In this document: piece by piece, positions 6,318 through 6,518 of the stretch
Layout of the letters: each line of letters begins with the position of its first letter
Numbering within the stretch: position 1 is the stretch's first letter
Assembly (NCBI GenBank): GCA_002427325.1
Contig: DIQS01000023.1
Span: 1 to 6,518, forward strand
Direction of reading: 5' to 3'
Length of the DNA stretch: 6,518 bases
Origin: Cloacimonetes bacterium UBA5456
GTDB lineage: Bacteria > Cloacimonadota > Cloacimonadia > Cloacimonadales > Cloacimonadaceae
Translations under genes and position numbers: made by a program
The notes under the pieces: model-generated
The model's database searches: none
The model's input: the letters and a program-made list of their open reading frames with translations, nothing else
Told to the model about the DNA's origin: nothing

Positions 6318-6518
6318 ACATTCTTTTTTAGTTTTGATATTTACGCTGTATTTTTCTTTTGTATTCCTCAAATCTGAGGCATATTTAAGCCTTTTTACAC
6401 CGGTTTTCTTGGCTTCTTACTTTTCACTTTTTAAAGTGCGGCTAAACCACTGCTTCCCTATTGATTACTGCTTAGCGTGCGCTCATGATATGCTCATGGT
6501 GATGACCACATCATGACC
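6318..6518. other. AT-rich intergenic region upstream of the operon promoter
   Basis: I see no credible gene here. It contains small inverted repeats: CCTCA/TGAGG around AATC at 6366-6379, CACTTT/AAAGTG at 6425-6438, and TCATGAT (6483-6489) paired with ATCATGA (6510-6516). The last pair encloses ATG- and GATG-rich sequence at the window edge. Any could be a regulatory or terminator element of the neighbouring gene outside the window, but none is followed by a convincing T-run. Confidence 0.45.

Noticed and set aside
6334..6516. Plus-strand 60-residue hydrophobic open frame
   Set aside because: It reads antisense through the operon's upstream region, has no ribosome binding site, and its composition follows from T-rich DNA.
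6483..6518. Possible C-terminus of an upstream minus-strand gene ending at TGA 6483-6485
   Set aside because: Only 11 codons are open before the window edge, too few to judge.
1..6518. CRISPR array, tRNA, rRNA, insertion sequence or transposase
   Set aside because: No regularly spaced DNA repeats, cloverleaf, rRNA-like stretch or transposase motif was seen on either strand.

Overview
This is a bacterial chromosomal window with one transcriptional direction: five confident genes, all on the minus strand, packed head to tail. In order of transcription they are a large secreted repeat protein (6271 to 3809), rsmG (3812 to 3171), a Soj-type parA (3145 to 2381), parB (2369 to 1521) and rfbB (1518 to 445). 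Gaps are a 4-base overlap, 25, 11 and 2 bases. A strong sigma70-type promoter precedes the first gene, and a rho-independent terminator follows the last, so the five genes look like one operon with both ends visible.

The rsmG-parA-parB core is a classic block close to the replication origin in many bacteria: a 16S rRNA m7G methyltransferase next to the ParABS chromosome segregation pair. Two things are unusual. mnmG, the common upstream neighbour of rsmG, is replaced by a Sec-exported protein of unknown function whose stop codon overlaps the rsmG start (ATGA). The operon also ends in rfbB, a dTDP-glucose 4,6-dehydratase for deoxysugar and surface polysaccharide synthesis, without its usual rfbA, rfbC and rfbD partners. 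The unit therefore combines ribosome modification, chromosome partitioning and envelope functions.

The most novel item is the 820-residue first gene. Between an alpha-helical N-terminal part and a HEAT-like C-terminal part it carries about 13 copies of a 24-28 residue motif of the form hydrophobic-x-D-x-x-G-(N/D)-D-x-Y, often with a QGxG segment between copies. I recognise no named family for it; a beta-solenoid is my inference.

The flanks are non-coding as far as I can see. Positions 1-388 hold several short hairpins, a REP-like palindrome and a tandem 9-base repeat. Positions 6272-6518 hold the promoter and some AT-rich inverted repeats.

The organism is probably a Gram-negative, uncultured-type bacterium of moderate GC content. 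The gene styles are compatible with the FCB group or Cloacimonadota, but that is a weak inference from general resemblance.
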